NCBI GenBank assembly: GCA_020850735.1
Contig: JADZEE010000091.1
Span: 62,001 to 126,000, forward strand
Reading direction: 5' to 3'
Length of the DNA: 64,000 nt
Source: Gammaproteobacteria bacterium
GTDB taxonomy: Bacteria; Pseudomonadota; Gammaproteobacteria; JADZEE01
Below the pieces are notes generated by a model. It was not told where the DNA came from, ran no database searches, and saw nothing but the letters and a program-made list of their open reading frames with translations. Below are positions 22,749-32,567 of the stretch, in pieces (position 1 is the first letter of the stretch; every line of letters starts with the position of its first letter). The translations under genes and the position numbers were made by a program.

Positions 22749-24023
22749 TCAAGGGGCCGAGCGGCATTCGTCGAGGCGGGCGGGTCGCGGTCCGCCGAGC
22801 GCCCAGTCCACGAGCTGCACGGGGTGCAGCACCGGCAGTGACACATAACGATCCATCTGCAGCATGCAGCCGAGATTGCCCACTGCGACCGCCATCGCGC
22901 CCGCAGCTGCGATGTGCCCGGCCTTGCGCCGACCGAGCCCGGCCGCGAGTGCCGGCTGCAGTAGGTTGTAGGTACCGGCCGCGCCACAGCACAGGTGGCT
23001 CTCCGTCACCGGCACGAGCTCGTAACCGAGCCGCTCCAGCAACCGTACCGGCGCCAGCGTGACGCGCTGCCCGTGCTGCAGGGAGCAGGCCGGCTGGTAG
23101 GCGACCCGCAGCGGTTCGGGCGCGCGGCCGTCCAGTTCGACACCCGCCAGAAACTCCATCACGTCGCGCGTGCACCGGGCCATCTGCTCGGCAGCCTCGC
23201 CCCCGCGCAGCAGGTAACCGTAGTCCTTGAGCATCGTGCCACACCCCGAGGCATTGCTGATGAGTGCCGTGAACGGCCGCGCCGCCGCGACCCGGGTCCA
23301 GGCGTCGACGTTGGCGATCACCCGTGCCCGGGCGGCTGCGGCCGCGCCGAGATGATGCTCGACGGCCCCGCAACAGTTTCCCGGCAGCACCAGCACTTCG
23401 TAGCCGATGCGCTCGAGCACCCGCACCGTGGCCGCGTTGACGTCGGCTCCGAGGACCTGCTGCACGCAGCCGGCATGAAATGCCACCCGGCCGCGGATCG
23501 CAGGCGCAGCGATGCCGGCACGTCCCCCCCGCGATCGGCGCGGCACCGCCGCGACAGCCGCTAGCTGCTGCATCGGCCCGGGTAGGCGTCGCAGGATCGG
23601 CGCCAGCGGGCGGGCGCACGCGAGCAGCACGTGCAGCAACGCGGGGCGCGTCAGCACCAACCGCAACAACCCGCGCAGCATGCGCTGCGGCAGCGGTCGC
23701 CGATGGCGCCGCTCGATCCAGGCGCGGGCGTAATCCACCAGGTGCATGTAGTTCACACCCGCGGGGCAGGTGCTCATGCAGGCGAGGCACGACAGACAGC
23801 GATCCACGTGCCGCACGCTCGCCGAGCTCGGTTCGGTATCGTCCTCGAGCATGTTCTTGATGAGGTAGATGCGACCGCGCGGGCCGTCGAGCTCGTCCCC
23901 GAGCAGCTGATAGGTCGGGCAGGTCGCGGTGCAGAAACCGCAATGGACGCAGCGACGCAGGATGGAGTCGATCCCGGTCAGGCCCGGTTCGCGCAGCCGC
24001 TCGGCGCTGAAGCGCGTCTGCAT
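22749..24023 (-). CDS. glcF: Glycolate oxidase iron-sulfur subunit GlcF
   Basis: The electron-transfer subunit of the membrane-associated glycolate dehydrogenase. The 424-residue protein contains two 4Fe-4S ferredoxin motifs (Cys25, Cys28, Cys31, Cys35 and a second CLSCLACMSTCP set at about 77-88) followed by two cysteine-rich CCG-type domains (including GNCCGAVEHH and HLCCGAAGTY). It is the last gene of glcD-glcE-glcF and starts four bases after the glcE stop. Confidence 0.95.
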   Translation of the reverse strand: MQTRFSAERLREPGLTGIDSILRRCVHCGFCTATCPTYQLLGDELDGPRGRIYLIKNMLEDDTEPSSASVRHVDRCLSCLACMSTCPAGVNYMHLVDYARAWIERRHRRPLPQRMLRGLLRLVLTRPALLHVLLACARPLAPILRRLPGPMQQLAAVAAVPRRSRGGRAGIAAPAIRGRVAFHAGCVQQVLGADVNAATVRVLERIGYEVLVLPGNCCGAVEHHLGAAAAARARVIANVDAWTRVAAARPFTALISNASGCGTMLKDYGYLLRGGEAAEQMARCTRDVMEFLAGVELDGRAPEPLRVAYQPACSLQHGQRVTLAPVRLLERLGYELVPVTESHLCCGAAGTYNLLQPALAAGLGRRKAGHIAAAGAMAVAVGNLGCMLQMDRYVSLPVLHPVQLVDWALGGPRPARLDECRSAP

Positions 24024-24027
24024 ACGA

Positions 24028-25227
24028 TCAGGACAGCCGCCCGGGGTTGAGTATGCCGCGCGGATCGAACGCCTCTCGAACGCGACGCGTCAGCGCGGCC
24101 AGTGGCGGCGGCTGTGGCGAGAGCACGCCCGCCGCCCGTTGCACGGCCGCAGGCGCCACGTACAGCACCACCGCGCCGTCCGGGCCGACACGCCGGCGCA
24201 ACTCGGCGATCGCCGCCACCGCCCCGGCTTCAGGCAGCGCCGCCCAGATCAGGCTGCCGCCGTGATCGAGCATCCAACGCACGCCGGGTGTCGCGGCCAG
24301 CCAGGCGATGATCCCGGCTGCGAACGTCACCGGGAGCGAGATCCGTACCACGACGGCGGCACCCCGCAGCGGCTCGACATCGCGTACCGCTGACCATAAG
24401 GCGGTGCTCGCGGCGGCGTCCAGCGTGCAGACGGACGCGTCCGCCTGCAGGAGCTGGCGCGCCTGACGCAGGCGTGCCGGCACGCTGATTGCCGAACCCT
24501 CGAAACGCGCAGCGGTGACGACGGCACCGGCGGGCAACATGTTGAATATGTCGAGCCCCGCGCCTATGCCGGCCGGCAGGTAAGCCAGTGCGCTCGCATC
24601 GAGCGCACTGGCGGCGATACGGCTCATGCAGGCGATGCCCGCGGCCGGATCGAGATCGGTCAGCACGATCGTGGCGCAGGTCGCCGCAGCGGGTACCACC
24701 TTGCAGGTCAGCTCCGTGACCGCCGCGAGCGTACCCCAGGATCCGCACACGAGCTTGCCGAGATCGAAGCCGGTCACATTCTTGATCACCGCGCCACCGG
24801 ATTTCACGATATCGCCGCGCCCGGTGACCACGCGCAGGCCGAGCAGGTGGTCGCGGGCACTGCCGGCGCACCAGCGCCGCGGGCCGGCGAGATTGCCGAC
24901 GAATACGCCGCCGATCGTGCCGCCATCGACACCGTACAGCGCCTGCGGGTACGGCGGCTCGAACGCCAGCTGCTGGCGGTGCGCAGCGAGCGTGGCCTCG
25001 ACCTGCGCGAGTGGCGTCCCCGGACGCACACGCAGGACCAGCTCCGCCGGCTGGTAGCACTCGATACCGGCGAGCGCGTGCAGCGACAGCCGCTGCGTGG
25101 CCGTCACGGGATGACCGAAACCGCGCCGGCTGCCCCCACCTTCCAGGGCCAGGGGTTCGTCGTGCGCAAGCGCCCAGCGCACGACGTCGAGCACCTCGGC
25201 TTCGGCTGATGGCGTCAGGGTGGCCAC
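24028..25227 (-). CDS. glcE: Glycolate oxidase FAD-binding subunit GlcE
   Basis: The second flavin-binding subunit of glycolate dehydrogenase. The 399-residue protein from a GTG start has a PCMH-type FAD-binding domain at about 10-185 (including GTIGGVFVGNLAGPRRW and GGAVIKNVTGFDLGKL) and a shorter C-terminal domain than GlcD, as is typical for GlcE. It lies eight bases downstream of glcD and four upstream of glcF. Confidence 0.94.
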   Translation of the reverse strand: MATLTPSAEAEVLDVVRWALAHDEPLALEGGGSRRGFGHPVTATQRLSLHALAGIECYQPAELVLRVRPGTPLAQVEATLAAHRQQLAFEPPYPQALYGVDGGTIGGVFVGNLAGPRRWCAGSARDHLLGLRVVTGRGDIVKSGGAVIKNVTGFDLGKLVCGSWGTLAAVTELTCKVVPAAATCATIVLTDLDPAAGIACMSRIAASALDASALAYLPAGIGAGLDIFNMLPAGAVVTAARFEGSAISVPARLRQARQLLQADASVCTLDAAASTALWSAVRDVEPLRGAAVVVRISLPVTFAAGIIAWLAATPGVRWMLDHGGSLIWAALPEAGAVAAIAELRRRVGPDGAVVLYVAPAAVQRAAGVLSPQPPPLAALTRRVREAFDPRGILNPGRLS

Positions 25228-25235
25228 CAGCGGCG

Positions 25236-26717
25236 CTAGAATCGCGGCAGATCGGGGCAGCGCAGGCGGCCTGCGTGCACGTGCACGCGCCCGAGCTCCG
25301 CGCAGCGATGCAAGACGGGAAACACCTTGCCGGGGTTGAGTCGTCCTTGCGGGTCAAAGGCGCATTTCACGCGCTGCTGCTGCGCCAGGTCCTCGGGCGA
25401 GAACACCTCGGCCATCAGGTCGCGCTTCTCCACGCCCACGCCGTGCTCGCCGGTCAGCACGCCACCGACCTCCACGCACAAGCGCAGGATGTCCGCGCCG
25501 AAAGCTTCCGCGCGCTCGAGCTCCCCTGGCACGTTGGCGTCGTACAGTATGAGCGGATGCAGGTTGCCGTCGCCGGCGTGAAACACGTTCGCTACGCGCA
25601 GACCGTAGCTTCCGGACATCTGCGTGATGCGCTCCAGCACCTGCGGCAGGCGGCCGCGCGGGATGGTGCCGTCCATGCAGTAGTAGTCCGGGGAGATGCG
25701 GCCGACGGCCGGAAATGCGGCCTTGCGTCCGGCCCAGAACTGCAAGCGTTCGGCGTCGCTAGCGCTGGCACGCACGGTGCGTGCGCCGTTCGCACGCGCG
25801 ATCGCGCCGATTTCCTCGACCAAGCGCTCGACCTCGATCCCGGGACCGTCGACTTCGACGATGAGCAGGGCCTCGCAGTCCAGCGGATAGCCGGCGTGAC
25901 AGAACGCCTCGGCGGCCTGGATCGCCAGCGCGTCCATCATCTCGATGCCGGCGGGAATGATACCCGTGGCGATGATGTCGCCCACGCAGGTACCCGCTTC
26001 GGTGCAGCTCGGGAACCCGAGCAGCAGGGCACGCACACTCTGCGGGCGCGGCAGGATCCGTACCGTGACTTCGGTAATCACCCCGAGCAGACCCTCGGAG
26101 CCGGTGACCACGCCGAGCAGATCGTAGCCCTCGGGGTCCGTGTAGCGGCCACCCAGACGCAGCACCTCCCCGTTCATCAGCACGAGCTCCACGCCGAGAA
26201 CGTTGTTGGTGGTCAATCCGTACTTCAGGCAGTGCACGCCGCCGGAATTCTCGGCGACGTTGCCGCCGATGCTGCAGGCGATCTGGCTGGATGGATCCGG
26301 GGCGTAATAATAGCCACGCTCGGCGACTGCCTCGGTGATGGCGAGATTGGTCACGCCGGCCTGCGCGACGACGCAACGGTTGTCGTAATCGATCGTGAGG
26401 ATGCGGTTGAACCTGGCCATGCCGAGCACGATGCCGTCGGCGAGCGGCAGCGCGCCGCCCGACAGCGAGGTTCCCGCGCCGCGCGGCACGACCTTGACCC
26501 CGAGCTCGGCACAGACCGCCAGGATCGCCGCCACCTCGGCGGTCGTCTCCGGCAGCACCACCAGCATCGGCACCTGGCTGTAGGCGGTCAGACCGTCGTT
26601 CTCGTAGGCACGCAATGCCGCCGCCTCGGTGACGATGCGCGCGTCGCCGACGATGGCCCTGAGCCGGGCGGCGAGCTGCGGGCGCAGCGCGAGCAGCGCC
26701 GGATCGGGCCGCGGCAT
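25236..26717 (-). CDS. glcD: Glycolate oxidase catalytic subunit GlcD (FAD-linked)
   Basis: Oxidises glycolate to glyoxylate with FAD. The 493-residue protein has the FAD-binding type 4 domain (VPRGAGTSLSGGALPL, then CSIGGNVAENSGG) and the C-terminal FAD-oxidase domain with NVFHAGDGNLHPLILYD and GVLTGEHGVGVEKRDLM, which are hallmarks of GlcD/D-lactate dehydrogenases. Its location directly before glcE and glcF makes glycolate the likely substrate. The ATG at 26717 is preferred over an in-frame GTG six bases earlier. It was probably acquired or kept for salvage of phosphoglycolate-derived glycolate or exogenous glycolate. Confidence 0.95.
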   Translation of the reverse strand: MPRPDPALLALRPQLAARLRAIVGDARIVTEAAALRAYENDGLTAYSQVPMLVVLPETTAEVAAILAVCAELGVKVVPRGAGTSLSGGALPLADGIVLGMARFNRILTIDYDNRCVVAQAGVTNLAITEAVAERGYYYAPDPSSQIACSIGGNVAENSGGVHCLKYGLTTNNVLGVELVLMNGEVLRLGGRYTDPEGYDLLGVVTGSEGLLGVITEVTVRILPRPQSVRALLLGFPSCTEAGTCVGDIIATGIIPAGIEMMDALAIQAAEAFCHAGYPLDCEALLIVEVDGPGIEVERLVEEIGAIARANGARTVRASASDAERLQFWAGRKAAFPAVGRISPDYYCMDGTIPRGRLPQVLERITQMSGSYGLRVANVFHAGDGNLHPLILYDANVPGELERAEAFGADILRLCVEVGGVLTGEHGVGVEKRDLMAEVFSPEDLAQQQRVKCAFDPQGRLNPGKVFPVLHRCAELGRVHVHAGRLRCPDLPRF

Positions 26718-26784
26718 CAGCACCGTGGCGAGCCGTGCCGGACCGCAGTCATGTCGTCACCGCGGCCCGGCCCCACCGGCGGCA

Positions 26785-27714
26785 TCAGGCGGCGCACCGG
26801 CGCAGGAATGCGCCGATACCGGCGATCGCGTCCTGGGCCTGCGGCAGCAGCGGCGCGAACCCCATGAATACGTGCGGCATCCCGGGCCACAGCTCCAGTT
26901 TCGCCGCGACGCCCGCGGTACGCGCGCGCCGGGCGAACTGCACACTGTCGTCACGCAGCAGCTCGGCGTCACCCACCTGCAGCAGGATGGGCGGCAGGCC
27001 GGCGAGATCGCCGTACAGCGGCGACACCAGGGGATTGCGCACGTCCGTGCCGGGCGGCAGATAGACGGCACGATAGAAGTCGAAGCTGCGCGGCTTGATG
27101 AGCGGATCGATGTGCGCGTTGCTGCGGTAGGACTCCCCGCTCATGCCGAAGTCGAGCGCCGCCGACAGAGCGATCGCGGCGTCGGGCAGCGGCCGGCCGG
27201 CCGCCTTCAGCGCCAGCAGGCTCGCGCAGGCGAGATTGCCGCCCGCGGAGTCCCCGCCCAGGAACAGCCGCCGTGCCGGCGCGGCACCTGCGGGTCCGTG
27301 CTCGCGCATCCAGGCCACAGCGGCGAGGGCATCGTCGAGCGCGGCCGGAAACGGGTGCTCGGGCGCGAGGCGGTATTCGGGCACCAGCACGGCGGCGCCG
27401 GCCGCCGCCGCCAGGCGCGCGATGAACGGCCGGTGCGAAGCCGCGCTACCCGCGGACCAGCCGCCACCGTGCAGGTACAGCAGTCGCGTGCGAGTGTCGG
27501 CGCCGGCCGGCCAGATCCACTCCGCCGCGCGTCCCGCGACCTCGACCGTGCGGATCTCCATCCCCGGGGCGATCCGGGTGATGACCGGATCGATGGCGAA
27601 ATAAGTCTCCACCAGCGCCCGGCGCACGCCGATGTCGGCGTCGGGACCGAGCGCCGTACCACGCTCGTACAGCGCCGCGAGGTGCGCGTAGACGCGCGCG
27701 AGGTTGGGCTCCAT
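26785..27714 (-). CDS. Alpha/beta hydrolase of the hormone-sensitive-lipase family
   Basis: A probable carboxylesterase of 309 residues. It has the oxyanion-hole motif HGGG (in LYLHGGGWSAG) and the nucleophile elbow GDSAGG, both diagnostic of the HSL family. The catalytic acid and histidine are expected near LLQVGDAELLRDDS and WPGMPHVFMG in the C-terminal part. No signal peptide is visible, so it is probably cytoplasmic. It lies between the adenosyltransferase gene and glcD on the same strand. The natural substrate cannot be inferred. Confidence 0.88.
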   Translation of the reverse strand: MEPNLARVYAHLAALYERGTALGPDADIGVRRALVETYFAIDPVITRIAPGMEIRTVEVAGRAAEWIWPAGADTRTRLLYLHGGGWSAGSAASHRPFIARLAAAAGAAVLVPEYRLAPEHPFPAALDDALAAVAWMREHGPAGAAPARRLFLGGDSAGGNLACASLLALKAAGRPLPDAAIALSAALDFGMSGESYRSNAHIDPLIKPRSFDFYRAVYLPPGTDVRNPLVSPLYGDLAGLPPILLQVGDAELLRDDSVQFARRARTAGVAAKLELWPGMPHVFMGFAPLLPQAQDAIAGIGAFLRRCAA

Positions 27715-27747
27715 CGGCAGTCCCGCTGCGGCGCGCGTGCGTCCGGT

Positions 27748-28311
27748 TCAGCGGCCGGAGCCGGGCCGGCGCGAACGCTCCCAGAGCACCTCGGCCCCGC
27801 CGTCCATGCGCGCCAGCGTACGCGCGGCCACGAACAGGTAGTCCGAAAGCCGGTTGATGTAGGCCGCGACGGCGGGCGCCAGCGGTTCAGTCGCATTCAG
27901 GCGCACGAGCGAGCGCTCCGCACGACGGCACACGCTGCGGGCGAGATGGCACACCGCCGCCGCGCGGTTGCCACCCGGGAGAATGAATTCCTTGAGTGCC
28001 GGCAGCTCGCCATTGAGCGCATCGATGGCCGCCTCCAGGCGCTCGCTGCCGGTCGGATCGAGCAGGGTACTGCCCGGAATGGCAAGCTCGCCGCCGAGGT
28101 CGAACAGGTCGTGCTGCACGTCCAGCAGCGTCGCGTCGAGCGCCGCGGGCAAGACGCAGGTGCGCAGCAGACCCAGCACGCTGTTGAGCTCGTCGATCTC
28201 GCCGATGGACTCGATCCGAGCGCTCGCCTTGCCCGTGCGCGAGCCGTCGCCGAGCCCGGTCATGCCCGCGTCGCCGGTCCGCGTGTAGATCTTCGACAGT
28301 CGATGGCCCAT
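27748..28311 (-). CDS. pduO: PduO-type corrinoid adenosyltransferase
   Basis: Transfers the adenosyl group of ATP to cob(I)alamin, forming adenosylcobalamin. From ATG 28311 the protein has 187 residues. The start is placed there because MGHRLSKIYTRTGDAGMTGL is the family N-terminus containing the ATP-binding loop; the upstream in-frame 35 codons are not conserved. Other family segments are GEIDELNSVLGLL, CRRAERSLV and YINRLSDYLFVAAR. It follows btuB by 67 bases on the same strand, so it probably shares the B12-riboswitch-controlled transcript and processes imported cobalamin. Confidence 0.94.
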   Translation of the reverse strand: MGHRLSKIYTRTGDAGMTGLGDGSRTGKASARIESIGEIDELNSVLGLLRTCVLPAALDATLLDVQHDLFDLGGELAIPGSTLLDPTGSERLEAAIDALNGELPALKEFILPGGNRAAAVCHLARSVCRRAERSLVRLNATEPLAPAVAAYINRLSDYLFVAARTLARMDGGAEVLWERSRRPGSGR

Positions 28312-28378
28312 GTTCTTCCGTCCGCGCGGTTCCCGCCGCCCGCTATTGTCGCCGGTCGGGGGGCGTGATTGAAGCGTA

Positions 28379-30337
28379 TCAGCGTTGCCCGCCGCCGCCG
28401 AGGGACACCTCCACACCGAGGTAGCCGGCCCGCCCGGCGGCCGGGAATCCGAACACTTCCTCGTAGTCCTGGCCGAGCAGATTCTCGCCCCGCGCGAACA
28501 GCGCCAGCCGCGGACTCAGGCGGTAGCGCGCCGCCGCACTGACGAGCACGTAGTCGTCCAGCCGCACCCGTGCCGCCGGAAAGGCCGCGAAATCAAAGTC
28601 GTCCTGGACCCCGCTGTAGTGCACGCCGGCATGCACCCGGGCCCGGTCGCCCGCGAAACGGTAATCGAGATTGATACCGGCGCTGTGCTGCGGGCGGCGG
28701 ATCTCGCGTGCCTGCCCGCCCGTCGCGTCCGGCTCGGTCGCATCGAGCCAGGTGTAGCTCACGGCCAGGCGCAGCGGCGCGATCGGTTCGACGCGCACGG
28801 TGGCCTCGACGCCGTTGCGCTCGCTGTGGCCGTCGACGTTGACCGCCGTAAAGCCGCCGAAAGCGCCGAGCGCCGGGTCGAACACGAAGCCATTGATCTC
28901 GTTGCGGAGACGCTCGTCGAAATAGCTCACCCCAATCGCGATGCGTTCCTGCGCCAGGGTCTGCGTGACGCCGAACTCCCAGGCCGTGGACGTTTCCGGC
29001 TCGAGCGCCGGATTACCGAAGAAGGTGTCCGGCGTGAAGCCGAAGCGCTCCGTGAAGGTCGGATTCTTCGCGCCCGTGCCGTAGCTGGCACGCAGGCGCG
29101 TCGTCGCGCTGGCCAGCCAGGACGCGTTGGCGCGCCAGGTCGTGGCGTCGGCGAACAGCTCGTTGACGTCGCGGCGCACCGCCGCGGACACGTACAGGCG
29201 TTCGCGCAGGGCGAGCCGGTACTCGAGCGCGTAGCCCCGGTTGCCGGCGTCCTGGTCCTGGTTGGGATTACCGAACGCCGTGACCGCGCCGCGCTGGGTG
29301 AAGTCTTCCTGCTCGTGCTCCAGCACGAAGCTGAGCCCGTGCGCGGCGCCGATGGCCGGCGTCACGAAGGTCACGTCGCTCAGGTACTCGAATTTGAGCT
29401 TCTCGCCGACGGACGAGGATTCCTCGCGCCCGCGCGTGAAATTGTCGTTGTCGCTGCGCGCGAGCGCCACCGTCCACGCGTGTTTCCAGGCGCCGTCGAA
29501 CAGCTCGAACGCGGCGGTCGCGCGTGCGAAGGTCTGCGCGACTTCGGTCGCCTGGTCGCCGTCGGCGGGTATGAACGCCGGGAAAGGGGTCGGGTCGTAC
29601 TCGAAGCGGGCGTCGATGTGGCGCAATACGACGTCGAGCGATACCCCGGGCAGCGGCGTCAGCCCGGCGCGCAGCGCGACCGTGCCGTTCTCGTAGCCGT
29701 CATCCTCGCTTCCCCGGCGGGCGGAATTGGTGCCGCCGCTGTCGAGCCGGCGCCCGTGCACGGCGACGTTGTAACGCGCATCGCCGGTGCCCGCGCTGCC
29801 GCCGAAATCGCGCGTTGCGAAAGAGCCCGCCGAATAGAAGGCCGTGGCCGCGGGTGGACCTTCACCTTTGGCCGTGACCACGTTGATGACTCCCGCGAGC
29901 GCATCCGCGCCCCAGATCGAGCTTTGTGCGCCACGCACGAGCTCCACCCGCTCGGTGCCGACCGCCAGCAGGTGAGTGAAGTTGAATTGACCGCCGACGG
30001 CGATGTCGTTGGCTTCCACACCGTCAACCAGCACCAGCACCTGGTCCGCTTCCGCGCCGCGCACGCGAAGCTGGGTGAGACCGCCGGGTCCGGCGCTGCG
30101 ATTGACGCTCACGCCCGGCGTCCCGCGCAGCAGATCGGCCAGAAACGCGCTTTCGCCGGCGGCGATGGCCTCGGCATCGATCACCGTCACCGAGCTCGCG
30201 ACGGCGGGTGCCGGCAGCGTCGCGCGACTGGCCGTGACGATCAGGGTCTCGAGATCGGGGGTGGTCGTGGCGGCGGCGCTGGTGGCGCCCAGGAGTGCCA
30301 CCAGGCACGCGGCCGGGCGGCGTGGGTGTATGGACAT
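28379..30337 (-). CDS. btuB: TonB-dependent outer membrane receptor for cobalamin (BtuB-like)
   Basis: A 652-residue outer membrane receptor. It has a signal peptide (residues 1-23, ending ATSAAA), a TonB box (TLIVTAS), a plug domain (including LRVRGAEADQVLVLVDGVEA and ELVRGAQSSIWGADALAGVI) and a beta-barrel. ATG 30337 is chosen because a strong GGAGGGAAC site precedes it and it begins the signal peptide. The substrate assignment rests on the cobalamin riboswitch directly upstream and the btuFCD transporter next to it. The protein ends in a glycine-rich tail (GGGGQR) after the last strand, not the usual terminal aromatic residue. Confidence 0.92.
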   Translation of the reverse strand: MSIHPRRPAACLVALLGATSAAATTTPDLETLIVTASRATLPAPAVASSVTVIDAEAIAAGESAFLADLLRGTPGVSVNRSAGPGGLTQLRVRGAEADQVLVLVDGVEANDIAVGGQFNFTHLLAVGTERVELVRGAQSSIWGADALAGVINVVTAKGEGPPAATAFYSAGSFATRDFGGSAGTGDARYNVAVHGRRLDSGGTNSARRGSEDDGYENGTVALRAGLTPLPGVSLDVVLRHIDARFEYDPTPFPAFIPADGDQATEVAQTFARATAAFELFDGAWKHAWTVALARSDNDNFTRGREESSSVGEKLKFEYLSDVTFVTPAIGAAHGLSFVLEHEQEDFTQRGAVTAFGNPNQDQDAGNRGYALEYRLALRERLYVSAAVRRDVNELFADATTWRANASWLASATTRLRASYGTGAKNPTFTERFGFTPDTFFGNPALEPETSTAWEFGVTQTLAQERIAIGVSYFDERLRNEINGFVFDPALGAFGGFTAVNVDGHSERNGVEATVRVEPIAPLRLAVSYTWLDATEPDATGGQAREIRRPQHSAGINLDYRFAGDRARVHAGVHYSGVQDDFDFAAFPAARVRLDDYVLVSAAARYRLSPRLALFARGENLLGQDYEEVFGFPAAGRAGYLGVEVSLGGGGQR

Positions 30338-30494
30338 GATGTTCCCTCCGGACCGTCGGCGCGCCCCGCGCGCGACGGATCCACTGCAGTGCAATAGCAA
30401 TGCCGCGCAGTGCTGGAGGATCGAGCCCGGTCGTCAGGATGACGCCCTGGCAGCCACGAACGCCCGTCCTGCCGCCCGCCGCGACATGGTGCTT

Positions 30495-30735
30495 CCCACC
30501 GAGGGCCGGTCTCCGGGCTCGCGAGTCACTCCGTATCGGTTGCCTTCCCGCGCCGTGCGCAGTGGCCGTGTTGTCCGATCCGGCGGTATACGGCCGTGCC
30601 TGACGGCACGTCGTTCCCGAACTCGCCTACCGTTGCGGGGGCAGCGCCGGAATTGCCGCCGAGTCGTGTCGGACGGCGCACCGGTCTTCCCGATTCTCCC
30701 CGCCGCGGAAAGCCGGCGGGGCACCCTGGTAGTGG
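30495..30735 (-). ncRNA. Cobalamin riboswitch upstream of btuB
   Basis: Read on the minus strand, the region carries, in order, the conserved elements of the B12 riboswitch: a 5' CAGGGTGC segment, CGGGAAGACCGGTG (about 30692-30679), GCTGCCCCCGCAACGGTA (about 30646-30629), GCCACTG, GGGAAGGC, and the B12 box GAGCCCGGAGACCGGCC (about 30520-30503). It ends about 160 bases before the btuB ATG. Such elements bind adenosylcobalamin and repress downstream expression when B12 is plentiful. The whole btuD-btuB gap of 434 bases is occupied by this element and the btuB leader. Confidence 0.93.
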
Positions 30736-30771
30736 AATCGCGGGGGACTATAGGCAGCGGCGAACTACCTG

Positions 30772-31566
30772 TCAAAGATCGCTGTCGGGCGCGGCCACCG
30801 GTCGCCACGGCACGATGAACCTTTCCCCCGCGTGCGCGCCGTCCACCACCTCGACGCCGTAGACGCGGGCGAGGTTGGCGCGTGTGAGGACTTCGGCCGG
30901 CGCGCCGGCGGCCTGCACGACGCCCGCGTCGAGCAGCACCAGCCGGTCGCAGAAACGACCGGCGAGGGTGAGGTCGTGCAGCACGAGCAACACCGCGCCG
31001 CCGCCGCCGGCGATGGCGCGCAGCAGCGCCATCACCCGCAACTGGTGCGCGGGATCGAGCGCGGCGACCGGCTCGTCCGCGAGCACGATGCGCGGCTCGC
31101 CCGCGAGCAGCCGGGCGATGTGCGCCAGCATGCGCTCGCCGCCCGACAGGCGCGTGACGATACGGTCGGCCAGACCGTCCATCTCCGCCGCCCGCAACGC
31201 GGCCGCGATGGCTGCGCGGTCGTGCGCACCGGGACGCTGCCACGGTCCGACGTGGGGCTGGCGCCCGAGCGCGACCAGATCGCGGACCACGAGCGGCCAG
31301 TGCACTTCGGCTCCCTGGGGCAGGTAGCCGATCAGACGCGCACGCGCGCGCGGCTCGAAACTGCCGAGGGCGCGGCCGTCGAGCTCGATGCGGCCGGCCT
31401 GCGGGCGCAGCAGGCCGGCAAGCACGCGCAGGCAGGTGGTCTTGCCCGAGCCGTTCGGACCGATCAACCCCACGACCTCGCCCGCCTGCAGGGTCATGGA
31501 CACCTCCCGCAGCACGGTGTGACCGTTGAAGCCCGCCACGAGGCGGGTCGCGCACAGCTGCGTCAC
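30772..31566 (-). CDS. btuD: Cobalamin ABC transporter ATP-binding protein (BtuD-like)
   Basis: The ATPase of the B12 importer. From GTG 31566 the protein has 264 residues. It has Walker [10 protein letters not shown], signature LSGGERM, Walker B IVLADEP and the following H-loop in [10 protein letters not shown]. The start codon overlaps the stop of the permease gene (GTGA), indicating translational coupling. It belongs to the FepC/BtuD family; B12 specificity is inferred from the riboswitch in front of btuF and from btuB downstream. The C-terminus has a short extension ([12 protein letters not shown]). Confidence 0.92.
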   Translation of the reverse strand: MTQLCATRLVAGFNGHTVLREVSMTLQAGEVVGLIGPNGSGKTTCLRVLAGLLRPQAGRIELDGRALGSFEPRARARLIGYLPQGAEVHWPLVVRDLVALGRQPHVGPWQRPGAHDRAAIAAALRAAEMDGLADRIVTRLSGGERMLAHIARLLAGEPRIVLADEPVAALDPAHQLRVMALLRAIAGGGGAVLLVLHDLTLAGRFCDRLVLLDAGVVQAAGAPAEVLTRANLARVYGVEVVDGAHAGERFIVPWRPVAAPDSDL

Positions 31567-32567
31567 GGCAACGCGTTCCGGCTGCGTACGACGAGCCAGA
31601 AGAAGAACGGCGCACCGACGAGGGCGGTCACCACGCCGAGCTTGAGCTCCGCACCCCCGCTGCCGAGTCGCACGAGGACATCGGCGGCCAGCGTCAGCGC
31701 GGCACCACCGACGGCGCTCGCCGGCAGCAGCCGCGCAGGCCGCGGTCCGACCAGCGGCCGCAGCAGGTGGGGGACCACGAGCCCGACGAAGCCGATCACA
31801 CCGGAGACGGACACGGCCGCCCCGACACACAGCGCCACGCCGATCGTCACCCGGTTGCGCACCTGCGCCACGTCCACGCCGAGACTGCGGGCACCGTCCT
31901 CTCCCAGACTCAGGACATCCAGCGCACGGCCGGTCAGCAGCAGTACGAGCCAGCCGGCGAGCATGAACGGCATCGCAATGGCGACGTGCTCGAAGCTGCG
32001 GTCGGCGACCGAGCCGAGCATCCACACGACGATCTCGTACGCCGCGAACGGATTCGGCGACAGATTCAGGGCCAGTGCGGTCAGGGCCCCGGCCAGCGAA
32101 TTCACGGCCACACCGGCCAGGATCAGGGTGAGCACACCGGCGTCGCGACCGGCGAGCAGCACCACGGCGAGCGCCGCCAGCGTCGCCCCGAGCATGCCGG
32201 CGATCGGCAGCGCCATCGGCACCAGCACCGACCAGCCGCTGTAGTAGGCGATGACGGCACCGAGCGCCGCGCAGCCCGACACACCGAGCAGACCGGGCTC
32301 GGCGAGCGGATTGCGCAGCAGCCCCTGCAGCGCGGCCCCGGCGATGCCCAGCGAGGCACCGATAGTGAGCGCGAGGATCGCCCGGGGCAGCCGGACCTGC
32401 TCGATCAGAATGCGCGCGATGGCGGCCTCGTCGCTGCCGGCGCTCGTCCACAGCACTCGTGGCGACAGCGGCCCGAGCCAGAGCGTGGCCATGAACAGCG
32501 CCAGCGCAAGACCGCCGAGCAGCCCGTAGACGAGGACCAGCGGCGCCGTGCGCCCGGTCGCTCTCAC
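31563..32567 (-). CDS. btuC: Cobalamin ABC transporter permease (BtuC/FecCD family)
   Basis: The inner-membrane permease of the B12 importer. From GTG 32567 the protein has 334 residues and about ten hydrophobic helices. FecCD signatures include the segment RLPRAILALTIGASLGIAGA and the motif GFVGLVVPHLLR that contacts the ATPase. The GTG overlaps the btuF stop (GTGA) and its own stop overlaps btuD, so btuF-btuC-btuD are tightly coupled. An in-frame extension upstream is arginine-rich and does not resemble the family. Confidence 0.93.
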   Translation of the reverse strand: MRATGRTAPLVLVYGLLGGLALALFMATLWLGPLSPRVLWTSAGSDEAAIARILIEQVRLPRAILALTIGASLGIAGAALQGLLRNPLAEPGLLGVSGCAALGAVIAYYSGWSVLVPMALPIAGMLGATLAALAVVLLAGRDAGVLTLILAGVAVNSLAGALTALALNLSPNPFAAYEIVVWMLGSVADRSFEHVAIAMPFMLAGWLVLLLTGRALDVLSLGEDGARSLGVDVAQVRNRVTIGVALCVGAAVSVSGVIGFVGLVVPHLLRPLVGPRPARLLPASAVGGAALTLAADVLVRLGSGGAELKLGVVTALVGAPFFFWLVVRSRNALP